A stretch of DNA of 35,167 bases, from positions 1 to 35,167 of the forward strand of contig CAAFWD010000097.1 in the NCBI GenBank assembly GCA_900766645.1, in the 5' to 3' direction. A program made the position numbers and the translations under genes. The notes below the pieces were generated by a model, which was given only the letters and a program-made list of their open reading frames with translations, made no database searches and had not been told where the DNA came from. Position 1 is the first letter of the stretch, and each line of letters starts with the position of its first letter. This DNA is from an uncultured Cetobacterium sp. (lineage in GTDB: Bacteria > Fusobacteriota > Fusobacteriia > Fusobacteriales > Fusobacteriaceae). Shown one piece after another: positions 24,488 to 33,126 of the stretch.

Positions 24488-27400
24488 TTAGTCACCTTTT
24501 ATCCATGCTCTTGTTCTATCATATACATCACCTATATTCATTCTAAATCTTAAATTAAACCCATCTTGCCTCTCTTCAGTTAAATTTTCTGCATAAAGAT
24601 CTGGAGGATACATTATCCAGTTATATCCTAAAGATAACCATAAATTATTTTTGAAAAGATAGCCTACCTCTAAACTTACACCTTGATATCCTGCTTTAAA
24701 ATCTTCATCTCCTATAACAAAATAATTTATTCCAACATTCCAATTTTCTTTTATATCATATGAAAACGTAGAAGCAAAAAGATAAGCAGTATAATATGAT
24801 CTTGGAACTTCTGGATAATTAAACTCTCTATACTCTACAGCTAACGTTGCTGATGCTATCGCTCTCCTAGTAAATTGATAACTGTGTGAGGTCCTCAAAA
24901 TATGACTTACATCCTGAATCCCTTCTGAGATTATATTATCAGAATAATTTAGTTCATATTTATTCAAACTATTATATTTGTCATTTGTTGCATCTCTATA
25001 TGCTAGACCTAAAGCAAGTTTATTTTCATATCCGTCATCTCCATCCTCGTAGTATCTATTTTTTCCTACAAAAAATAAACTTTCTGTAAATTCTTGGCCA
25101 TAGTTATTTTTTAAAAGCAAACTTCTTTTTTCATTCCAAGACAGCTCTATATCATGTTTCATAACTATTTTTTCTGTAAATCTATAATCAAATCCAAATG
25201 TCAAAGAAGTAGTATCTATCCTATTATCTTCATTCGATTTTAATATTGGTTCTATCCTTTCAAACGTCCCTCTAAATTTTAGTTTTTCATTCACATCCCA
25301 ACTATTTTTTATACCTGTTCCAACCTCTGGCAGTTCATCCTCACCATTTTTTTTAACTCTATATTCTGAAAAATACTTACTATTATTTAAAAGGCTTCCT
25401 TCTAATCCAACCAACCATCTATTTTTATCATCTTCTGGATTAAGTGCTGTTTTATCTTGAAGTTCTGAAAATACTTCATGTTTTATATATAACGCTGTCC
25501 CATTTTCAAATTCATATCTTCCTCCAACTCCCATTCTTTTATAATTGGTTGAAAATATATCTTGTTCATATTCCAAATATGTAGAAATATTCTCATATTT
25601 TTCAGGAGTATACTTTGCCTTAGCCCCAACTGTATTTATGTTTATAGAACTAGTTCCACTATCATCAGTCTCTCCATCCTTCATATAATAAAACTTGTAT
25701 CCACCTTCTAACGATAAATTTTTGGATATGATATGATCATTCCCTATATATAACTCTGTTTTATGTTTCTTTTCTTTTTCGTCTATTTGAACTAATCCAT
25801 CTAATTTTAAAGCATTTTTTTCTCCATATTTATACTCACCTTCAAACTCTAATATCTGCTGTTCTGGTGTCAATGGTGCATTACTATTATCAAAATCTTT
25901 ACTTGCACCTTTATATATAGAACCTCCTTTGATTTTTTCTCCTTCATATTGATATTCTAAATATACTCCCTCTCCATCCCCTTTTAATTCTGTTGTTGTT
26001 ATTCCATATTCACCATAAAAAGTATGATTTCCTTTTTCTATAGCGATACTAACAGACTCTATTTTTTCTTTGTGTAACGGATCTAAATCTTCTCCCCTGT
26101 TTGCACTTACTTTTAACCAATCTTTATACTTATAAGTACCTGTTACCCCATACACTAAATGAGTCTCATTTCCGCTTCCTTTTTCTACCTCATAGTTTAT
26201 CTCTATATAAATAGGATTAAAATCACTATCAACACTTGGTATTGGACTTGAAAAATATATCTCTCCCAAATCATAGTCTATTGTATAGTCTTCAAATCTC
26301 GTAAGTTTCCTTCTGTCTAACTCTATATTTAAGGTTCCTGATTGATAAGTTATAATTTCAATTCGTTCACTTCCTTCAACTATATCTGGATTACTAATTT
26401 TATATGGTCCTGAAATTCCTCGCCCCCTTATTTTATCAATCTCTTGAGTTGAATCTATATCTGATAAAAAAAATCCAAAATCAAATTTTTCTCCAATATA
26501 TTTTCCTGATAATCCTGTTATATTTCTAGAATATTTAGCTACTTTAACATTTTCTTGAGCTATATCAGCAGTATCATAATCACCATACATAATATATGAT
26601 TTACCTTTTTCCAACTTTCCATAAAACCTTGAAGATGATTTAGCTTGATATCCTTTTACCGAGTTATCTCCATACACTAAAAAATATTCCTCTGGGTCAA
26701 CATATCCAAATCCTCTCTCCTCATTTTTCAAGTTATCATATGATAAAGTTAAGTAGTAATCTTCATATATGTACCCCTCTCCATAAAATGCATTTCTATA
26801 CGAGTATAGGTGATCTCCCCCTTTATTTAAATCCTCTATTTTTTCTTCAAATAGATAAAACATTTGTCCAAACTCTCTATTAAAATCAAGTCTAGTTTCA
26901 AAAATTCCATTTAAAAAGAATGGTTCTGTTGGTATTTCCAGTGGTATATCTATTACTTTTTCTTTACCTTCAACATCTACACTAAACTTTATACTTCTAC
27001 TCCCTGGTTCTGGATAATACTCTAAAATAGCCATTCCATTTTTATTTGAAACTGTTTGTAACCCAACCCTATCCTTATCTGAATCTTTACTTGCCCATGT
27101 TCCTTTATCTGCATAAATAGATATTCCAACATCATGTGTTATTGGGTTTCCAAATCTATCTTTGGCTTTTAATATTAATGGTATTGTATCTCCTATTTCT
27201 CCTTGCTTAGACCCACTCTCTATATATTGCTCTAAAGTAAAATCATAAAATTTACCTGCTGCTTTTAATTTTATTTTTTTTCTCCCTCTTACATTTCCAA
27301 ATGGATCTGAATATGTTAATTCAACCTCATTTTCTCCTGGGGTCATTGCCACTGCATTATACTCTAGAAAAAACAAATCGTTTTCCTGCGAACTTGCAGA

Positions 27401-29149
27401 TAACCCTATTCTATCTAATGGAACTGTCTTTCCGTTTAAAATTATATTTAGAGCACCATTTCTTGGTCCTTTAACTTGGAAAGTTACTATCTCACTTACC
27501 ATATCTCCATCTTTAACATTTATAAAGTCTAGCTCATTATCTAACTTTACCAACACTTTATCCAATTGATCATAAGGAATTACATTAGTTTTAAATTTTA
27601 CTATTTCCTCTTTCAATTCTATTTTTTTCCCATCCTCCTTTGCAACTTTGAAATCTACTTCTCCTCTTCCATCGACTGTTCCCTCTTTTCTTGCCCTCTC
27701 AATTTTTTCTTTAATCCTATTAAAATTTAATTCTTTATCAAAAACTAATCTTTCAATTTCTGTTTTTTCATTTTTCAAAATCTCTTTTCTTCCAGAAACT
27801 CTCTCTTTAAATTTTTCATTTGCATCTACAAAAGCAAAATTTATTTTATATAGTTGATTTGTTTTTAAATTTATAAATGCAGATTCTCCATTTTCACTAT
27901 GCTTATTTGTTATTTTGGATAATTTCGCTCCTTCTGGGACAGATTTCATATCTATTTTTGCCACATGAGAAATTGCTACTTGTCCATATAAACTATATTT
28001 ACCATCTATATCACTTATTACATAATCTCCATTTTCCAAAAATATTTTTACTCCTGGAACTGTTACGTCAATATTTTCATCATAAAGTCCATTTTTGTTT
28101 TCATCTATAAAAGTTCTTCCAAATATAACCCCTTTGTTAACAAAAGTATTGCTTTGAACCTCCACAGTCGCAGAAGAGGTATTCGAAGAATAAAAGTATG
28201 TATTTTTTAATCCCTTAACTTTTACTAAGTTTGAATTACGTCCTATTTTCGCCATGACCTTTACCAACACAACATAACTAATTTCAATTTCAGAATCTAC
28301 TTCTATCGCCCCTTCATTTTTTTTAATATCTAATATAAATTCCCTACTCACCTTCTCTGTGAACGCTGCCGTATACCCTTCTGAAACTTTTATAGATTTT
28401 TTTATAACTTCTAATCCTACAGGTAAATAATCTTTTAAATAATAACTCTCTAAATCTGTCCCTGTTTTATTTTTTATTTTCACTGTATATTTTACTAGTT
28501 CACCCAAAAAAACTTTACTTCTATCCACTGTTTTTTCAACTAATATCAAACCATTTTCATTAAGATTATTTACAATAAAAATATTTCCTGACACTGTATC
28601 TTTAGTCAATCCTACTTTTTCTACAGTTATACTTCCTCTTCCGTTGTCTCCTAATTTTTTTACATCTGTAACTATTCCCACTAAAAATATTTCATATATT
28701 TTCCCTGCTTCAAACTCTAATTCCTCTGTTTTAGAATCATTTAATCTTAACTCATCTCCCATTTCATCTAAAGACTTTGAACTTTTTTCTCTACAGAAAA
28801 TTTTCACATCATCCACTTCAAATCCACCGGTATAATCATAACTTAATTTCAACTTTTGATTTTCATCTGATAAAATTTCTAATTCTGCAATTATTTTAGT
28901 TTCTTGATTATATTTTTCTACTCTTTGGTAATCATCATTTTTATCACTTATATCAAATTCATAAACCCCTCTACCTACAATATTTGTCAAAACATCATTT
29001 GTTACTCTTTTTTCTTCATCTTCACTAATAATCAGAGTTCTACCTGTATTTAATTCACCTTTATTTATAACCCCATTATTTGGGTAAATATTAAAGAAAA
29101 TAAAAAAGAAGGTAAGTACTATGATTATATTTATTTTTTTAATCATCAT
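24488..29149 (-). CDS. Giant outer-membrane beta-barrel protein with DUF11, SdrD-B-like and Ig-like modules
   Basis: A 1553-residue protein. Signal sequence ~1-22; mixed domain to ~190; DUF11-type repeat ~200-330; SdrD-B/carboxypeptidase-like domain ~337-410 with a calcium-loop-like DENKNGLYDENID; a charged, probably helical linker ~445-525; an Ig-like domain ~545-632; a Big_1/invasin-like domain ~640-740; then ~800 residues of alternating Tyr-rich amphipathic strands and polar turns to the end, best read as an outer-membrane barrel. Residues ~926-987 hold a block ending RKLTRFEDYTIDYDLGEIYF, and ~823-859 hold two YGD motifs; I recall such wording from other very large barrels, SprA of type IX secretion among them. 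The C-terminal FNLRFRMNIG is beta-signal-like, with a 12-residue tail. It has one cysteine. AGGAGG is 7 bases before the ATG. The function is not known. Confidence 0.7.
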   Translation of the reverse strand: MMIKKINIIIVLTFFFIFFNIYPNNGVINKGELNTGRTLIISEDEEKRVTNDVLTNIVGRGVYEFDISDKNDDYQRVEKYNQETKIIAELEILSDENQKLKLSYDYTGGFEVDDVKIFCREKSSKSLDEMGDELRLNDSKTEELEFEAGKIYEIFLVGIVTDVKKLGDNGRGSITVEKVGLTKDTVSGNIFIVNNLNENGLILVEKTVDRSKVFLGELVKYTVKIKNKTGTDLESYYLKDYLPVGLEVIKKSIKVSEGYTAAFTEKVSREFILDIKKNEGAIEVDSEIEISYVVLVKVMAKIGRNSNLVKVKGLKNTYFYSSNTSSATVEVQSNTFVNKGVIFGRTFIDENKNGLYDENIDVTVPGVKIFLENGDYVISDIDGKYSLYGQVAISHVAKIDMKSVPEGAKLSKITNKHSENGESAFINLKTNQLYKINFAFVDANEKFKERVSGRKEILKNEKTEIERLVFDKELNFNRIKEKIERARKEGTVDGRGEVDFKVAKEDGKKIELKEEIVKFKTNVIPYDQLDKVLVKLDNELDFINVKDGDMVSEIVTFQVKGPRNGALNIILNGKTVPLDRIGLSASSQENDLFFLEYNAVAMTPGENEVELTYSDPFGNVRGRKKIKLKAAGKFYDFTLEQYIESGSKQGEIGDTIPLILKAKDRFGNPITHDVGISIYADKGTWASKDSDKDRVGLQTVSNKNGMAILEYYPEPGSRSIKFSVDVEGKEKVIDIPLEIPTEPFFLNGIFETRLDFNREFGQMFYLFEEKIEDLNKGGDHLYSYRNAFYGEGYIYEDYYLTLSYDNLKNEERGFGYVDPEEYFLVYGDNSVKGYQAKSSSRFYGKLEKGKSYIMYGDYDTADIAQENVKVAKYSRNITGLSGKYIGEKFDFGFFLSDIDSTQEIDKIRGRGISGPYKISNPDIVEGSERIEIITYQSGTLNIELDRRKLTRFEDYTIDYDLGEIYFSSPIPSVDSDFNPIYIEINYEVEKGSGNETHLVYGVTGTYKYKDWLKVSANRGEDLDPLHKEKIESVSIAIEKGNHTFYGEYGITTTELKGDGEGVYLEYQYEGEKIKGGSIYKGASKDFDNSNAPLTPEQQILEFEGEYKYGEKNALKLDGLVQIDEKEKKHKTELYIGNDHIISKNLSLEGGYKFYYMKDGETDDSGTSSININTVGAKAKYTPEKYENISTYLEYEQDIFSTNYKRMGVGGRYEFENGTALYIKHEVFSELQDKTALNPEDDKNRWLVGLEGSLLNNSKYFSEYRVKKNGEDELPEVGTGIKNSWDVNEKLKFRGTFERIEPILKSNEDNRIDTTSLTFGFDYRFTEKIVMKHDIELSWNEKRSLLLKNNYGQEFTESLFFVGKNRYYEDGDDGYENKLALGLAYRDATNDKYNSLNKYELNYSDNIISEGIQDVSHILRTSHSYQFTRRAIASATLAVEYREFNYPEVPRSYYTAYLFASTFSYDIKENWNVGINYFVIGDEDFKAGYQGVSLEVGYLFKNNLWLSLGYNWIMYPPDLYAENLTEERQDGFNLRFRMNIGDVYDRTRAWIKGD

Positions 29150-29181
29150 TTCCTTACCTCCTATTTTATTTATTTTAAGGT

Positions 29182-29210
29182 TAAAAAGCCCTTAAAATAA
29201 GGGCTTTTTA
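29182..29210 (-). terminator. Rho-independent terminator after the 898-residue DUF11 gene
   Basis: A 13-bp stem (29182-29194 with 29198-29210, loop AAA) with GGGC/GCCC core and T5 after it on the minus strand. It sits 3 bases below the stop codon of the DUF11 gene and 33 bases above the start codon of the barrel gene. Partial termination would make the DUF11 protein more abundant than the barrel. Confidence 0.85.
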
Positions 29211-29213
29211 TAA

Positions 29214-31910
29214 TTACTCATCTATTTTAACGTGGAAATATAGTGCTGCACTCTCTCCTGGTTCTAAATCTCCAACCTCTGCTCTTATTAATCCTCTCTC
29301 TCCTATTCCTGGTTTTTGTGCAACTTCAATGTAAGTATTGCTTCCATTTCCATCTACACCTATTTTTTCATATGAAGGAATAGTGTTTATTCCTGGTTCG
29401 TTGCTTCCACTTACATTTGCTAAAGTTGTATATTGAGGAATTTCATCTTCTATAGCAACATTTGTAGCTCTCGCATCTCCATCATTTTGAATAACTATTT
29501 TATAATATATTGGTTCTCCTGGATTTGCAGTCTGAACGCCTTTAGTGTATGTAACACCATCTAAAGATTGGAATTTCTCAATTGTTAGTTCTTCGGCAAC
29601 TATTGTTGTTATATCTGTTGCTGAGTTTGTTATTGCTGTAACACCATAGCTTGGTAAACTTGCGATAACAGATATTGTCGTTGTATTTTTATCTCCTCTT
29701 TGTGCATTTGTTGGTGTTGAAACAACTACAAACACTGTTACTGATTCATCTGGAGCTAATCCACCTATTGTTGTAAAGTCTACCAACTGATCTATAGAGC
29801 TATCATACGTTCCATTGTTATTTGTATCAAAGTAAACTGCACTTGTGTAACCTTGAGCATTATCTGATGTTGGAAGTGTTAAGTCACTACTTCCATTTTC
29901 TGATCCCGCACCCTCATTTACATTTCCTTCATTTAGAACTATATGAGTATAAACTACTCTTCCATTTGGAACAGCTGATTTAGCTTGTTCTGTAGGAGAT
30001 ATAGTTACTTTTCTTGTTACATTAATTGTCAATAGGTCGTATTTTATATCCTCTGCTCCTGAAGTTGTTGATTTTGATCTAAAATATAATTTTACTTGTC
30101 CTGCATTTGCACCATCTGCAATTGTTACTTTCGCTGTGATTTCTTTTGATGTTTCTGGCTCCATCAATCCAGTATCAGTTATAACAGTTTCTGCTGTATC
30201 TAAAAATTCAACAGTTATTCCCGAAGGAAGAACTGTGCTTCCAAAATTAGAATCTGTACTAACTGCTAAATTAAATGTATCTGATATAAACTTACTTGTG
30301 TTGTTAACAAATAATGTAAAGTTAACTACTTTTTCTCCATTCGGTGTCACTGCCACAGAAGTTACTGGTGTTGCTTCTGGTCCTCTTCCTGCACCAGGAA
30401 TAGTTAAATCTATATCACCACTTGCATTAAATACCGAAGCATTATTTGTTAAATCCACTGTTGGAGCAACAATTGATGAAACAATATCTGGAGCAGTAAC
30501 TGTAAATGCATTATCATAAACACTTGTTGCTACTTTAGTCATTCTATATTCATTATCTTCAATATCATCTGTTAATGTTATTGACAAGAATACTTCTAAA
30601 CTCTCATTTACTGCTAAAACACCTGAATCTCTAATTGTATCATTATTTGTATCTAATGGTTCAACATATGCCCCACCTTCTGTTAAAATAAGTATCTTAG
30701 CTGTAGCAATAGATCCTGCTGGGAATGTTGACGCTGCAGTATCTAATGTTAAATTAAATGTTTCTGGAGCATTACCTTTATTTGTAAGTACATTTCTAAA
30801 AATAACTGTTTCTCCTGGATTTGCAGTTGGTATAGTTTGACCTACAAACTCTGCATCCACATATTTTAAAACACTATATGTTACTGTATTTGTATCAGTT
30901 GTTGGTATATCTTCTACACCGTCATTAAATTGATATTCAGCTTTATTTGAAATATTTCCAACTAAAGTTCCTGCTGGCACTTTAACTTGGAATTCTAAAT
31001 ACCCACCATCTGTTGCACTTAGATCTGTTTGTGCTGGTATTGTTGGAACTCTTAAAGTTACTAATTGGTCACTTACAAAGAAGTCTACACCTGCTGCTCC
31101 CTCCAATCCATCTGAAGAATCTGTTAATGCGTTTCCTGTAACCTCACCATGCTTATACCATTTTGCTGATCCTGCAACATATTCAAATCTATTATCTAAA
31201 GTATCTGTTAATACAAAATTACTAGCATTTGTAGGCGTATTATTAGCTGTTTTTAGTGTTATAGTTACTATTTGATCAACTTTTCCTGATCCACTTGTTT
31301 TACTTAATCCTTTTAACACTTCTGCATATGCATTCTGTGTAAATATTATTGTTTCTGTAGCTGAATCACTTTGATTTGTATCTCCTTGGCTTGTTGCTGT
31401 TACTAGGCTTTCTAGAGTTCCCGTTTGACCTGTAGGAGTTACTACTCTAACAATCAAATCAACAGTTCCTTCAGCCTCAACATCTGCTACTGTTGTAACT
31501 TCTGTTGTTTCTTCTCCATCTAAAATTCCATTTCCATTTTCATCTATAAATATTGTTACAGTATATCCTGCTGGATAATTATGAGTTAAATCAAAACTAT
31601 CAATACCATTACCATTATTAGTTAATGTATGTGCAAAATCTGCTGTTTGTCCAGAAAGAATTGTTTTAGTTCTATCTGGATCTAATGTTACTCCATATAT
31701 CTGTTGTATTCTAGTTATAACTATATTCGATACAATTTCTTGATTTTCACCAGCGGCACTTATAAACTTTAAGGTTGCTTGGTTTCCAATATCTACGTTT
31801 GCAGGGGGAGTAGTTCCAACTGCTAATGCCCCTTGTGAAAGAACTATTGTTCCTATTATAAGGAACATAGTATATTTTATCTTACTTAATGCTTTTGAAA
31901 TTAAATTCAT
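29214..31910 (-). CDS. DUF11-type repeat surface protein (full length)
   Basis: An 898-residue exported protein: signal peptide ~1-30 (cleavage after GALA), then about six beta-sandwich modules of 120-150 residues. DUF11 (B_ant_repeat) modules are clear at ~195-345 (KVDQIVTITLKTANNTPTNA) and ~775-898 (QTANPGEPIYYKIVIQNDGD). Calcium-loop-like segments occur at 122-133 (IDENGNGILDGE) and 695-703 (DTNNNGTYD). No cysteine is seen, and the chain is rich in Thr, Val, Ala, Asn and Asp, as in S-layer or fibre proteins. There is no LPXTG, autotransporter barrel or lipobox, so how it is held at the surface is open. It is a paralogue of the gene at 33127-35167. The ribosome site is AAGGAG, 11 bases before the ATG. 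The strong terminator below it and its codon style suggest high expression; this is inference. Confidence 0.85.
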   Translation of the reverse strand: MNLISKALSKIKYTMFLIIGTIVLSQGALAVGTTPPANVDIGNQATLKFISAAGENQEIVSNIVITRIQQIYGVTLDPDRTKTILSGQTADFAHTLTNNGNGIDSFDLTHNYPAGYTVTIFIDENGNGILDGEETTEVTTVADVEAEGTVDLIVRVVTPTGQTGTLESLVTATSQGDTNQSDSATETIIFTQNAYAEVLKGLSKTSGSGKVDQIVTITLKTANNTPTNASNFVLTDTLDNRFEYVAGSAKWYKHGEVTGNALTDSSDGLEGAAGVDFFVSDQLVTLRVPTIPAQTDLSATDGGYLEFQVKVPAGTLVGNISNKAEYQFNDGVEDIPTTDTNTVTYSVLKYVDAEFVGQTIPTANPGETVIFRNVLTNKGNAPETFNLTLDTAASTFPAGSIATAKILILTEGGAYVEPLDTNNDTIRDSGVLAVNESLEVFLSITLTDDIEDNEYRMTKVATSVYDNAFTVTAPDIVSSIVAPTVDLTNNASVFNASGDIDLTIPGAGRGPEATPVTSVAVTPNGEKVVNFTLFVNNTSKFISDTFNLAVSTDSNFGSTVLPSGITVEFLDTAETVITDTGLMEPETSKEITAKVTIADGANAGQVKLYFRSKSTTSGAEDIKYDLLTINVTRKVTISPTEQAKSAVPNGRVVYTHIVLNEGNVNEGAGSENGSSDLTLPTSDNAQGYTSAVYFDTNNNGTYDSSIDQLVDFTTIGGLAPDESVTVFVVVSTPTNAQRGDKNTTTISVIASLPSYGVTAITNSATDITTIVAEELTIEKFQSLDGVTYTKGVQTANPGEPIYYKIVIQNDGDARATNVAIEDEIPQYTTLANVSGSNEPGINTIPSYEKIGVDGNGSNTYIEVAQKPGIGERGLIRAEVGDLEPGESAALYFHVKIDE

Positions 31911-31927
31911 ATACTAACCAACTCCTT

Positions 31928-32362
31928 TTAATTAGGGGTATTTATTCTAACTTGTAGTTCTAATGTTACCTCCATTTCCTTATCTAATTGAGAAATTTCC
32001 CAAGAAACTCCTCTATACTCCCCAGTGGAAATTTCAACATTATCAATTTTTATTGGATATTCAACAAAGTCTCTACCATTTGATGACACCTTATATCCTT
32101 TTTTAGGAGTTATCGTATCTGGAATTAATGTTGTTCCTTCTGGAATAGGTATTATTGGATTTAAATTATAAATAATTTCCTCTGAACCATTTTTTATATA
32201 AAATTCATAGCTTACAATATCCCCTGGCGATGCTTGTTCTGCACTGACTTTTTCTATTTTCCCTTCACTGTTTCTTACAATTTTATACGACGATAATTCT
32301 GTTGTTATTTCTGCGAACACAGATGTTACCGCTAATATAAACAATAGTAATACTTTCTTCAT
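31928..32362 (-). CDS. Secreted stand-alone DUF11-like module
   Basis: A 144-residue protein with a clean signal peptide (MKKVLLLFILAVTSVFA, cleavage after residue 17) and a single beta-sandwich. SPGDIVSYEFYIKNGSEEII followed by IPEGTTLIPDTI is the same strand pattern as the last DUF11 module of the neighbouring large proteins (NPGEPIYYKIVIQNDGD ... PQYTTL). It ends in VTLELQVRINTPN, like the terminal strands of the large proteins. It has no membrane anchor after the signal and no cysteine. It lies 12 bases after the lipoprotein gene and 17 before the 898-residue protein gene, with GGAGGG 6 bases before the ATG. It could be a cap, a chaperone-like partner or a small subunit of the same surface structure; nothing in the sequence decides this. 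Confidence 0.8.
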   Translation of the reverse strand: MKKVLLLFILAVTSVFAEITTELSSYKIVRNSEGKIEKVSAEQASPGDIVSYEFYIKNGSEEIIYNLNPIIPIPEGTTLIPDTITPKKGYKVSSNGRDFVEYPIKIDNVEISTGEYRGVSWEISQLDKEMEVTLELQVRINTPN

Positions 32363-32374
32363 TCATTACCCTCC

Positions 32375-33115
32375 TTAATTTAGTAATTGGTTTAACTTTT
32401 CATAACTCTCTTTTAACTCTTTAACTTCTTCATTTAAGTAATCTATATTTTTATTAACAATACTATTTATATTTTCATCTAAAATATACGGATATATTTT
32501 TTCTATATGTTTCTCTTTAAATTTTATTTTCATTTTGCTTTTTCTATCACTATTTTCCTCTAAAACCACCTCTCTTTTTCCAGTTGATAAGAAATTCATC
32601 CATACCTCAAACTCTTGAGTTTTTCCCTGCGGAAACCTTAAACTTACTTTTTCATTAAAAAGTTTTTTACTTAAGTCGTATCTTCCCAAATTTATATTTT
32701 GTGTTTGATCTATCCATCTTTTTCCTTTTAAAATTATTTCTTGATAGTCCTTAAACTCCATAAATATATTATCGAAAAGAACTTCTGCTTTTTCATTCTG
32801 AAGATTGTAAAATATTCCCACTGATAAAGTTATACTTTCTCCTACCTTTCTCGGATAAATTGGAATAATCATGTTATCTCCATCTATAAAAACTGTTTCC
32901 TTTAAGTTTAAATTTCCCATAAATCTATAATTCTGTTTTATACTCTCATTAGAGATTTCTAAAATGTTTTCTCTTAATATATCTACTTTATCTATCACCT
33001 CCTCATTAAATATTCCCCGATTTTTTTCCACCTCCTTAAATGGCCCTTCGCCTTTCTTATTACAAGAAATTAAAATAATAATTAAAGTAATATTTATAAT
33101 AATTTTTTTTACCAT
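32375..33115 (-). CDS. Putative lipoprotein of unknown function in the surface cluster
   Basis: A 246-residue protein with a type II signal: a hydrophobic stretch then LISC, so the lipid-carrying Cys is residue 18 of the chosen start. The mature part begins with polar, Lys-rich sequence (NKKGEGPFKEVEKN), has a central region of beta strands (about 60-180) and ends in a Leu/Lys/Glu heptad-like helix (NKNIDYLNEEVKELKESYEK) that could form a coiled coil. I do not recognise a named family. The first possible ATG (33121) touches the ribosome site; the next ATG (33115) has AGAGG with 6-base spacing and is used. The site overlaps the end of the preceding gene (11 bases between ORFs), which shows one transcript with the DUF11 proteins. 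An outer-membrane-anchored accessory role is likely by context only. Confidence 0.78.
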   Translation of the reverse strand: MVKKIIINITLIIILISCNKKGEGPFKEVEKNRGIFNEEVIDKVDILRENILEISNESIKQNYRFMGNLNLKETVFIDGDNMIIPIYPRKVGESITLSVGIFYNLQNEKAEVLFDNIFMEFKDYQEIILKGKRWIDQTQNINLGRYDLSKKLFNEKVSLRFPQGKTQEFEVWMNFLSTGKREVVLEENSDRKSKMKIKFKEKHIEKIYPYILDENINSIVNKNIDYLNEEVKELKESYEKLNQLLN

Positions 33116-33121
33116 TATCAT

Positions 33122-33126
33122 CCTCT
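33122..33126 (-). promoter_or_regulatory. Ribosome-binding site fixing the lipoprotein start
   Basis: AGAGG on the minus strand directly abuts an ATG at 33121 (no spacing, unusable) and is 6 bases before the next in-frame ATG at 33115. Confidence 0.7.

Noticed and set aside
30136..30519. A 127-codon plus-strand frame inside the DUF11 gene
   Set aside because: It is antisense to a clearly coding, conserved region, with no ribosome site or homology.
29214..31910. A sortase or type IX secretion signal at the C-terminus of the DUF11 protein
   Set aside because: The chain ends in a plain beta strand (YFHVKIDE) with no LPXTG, hydrophobic tail or extra C-terminal domain.
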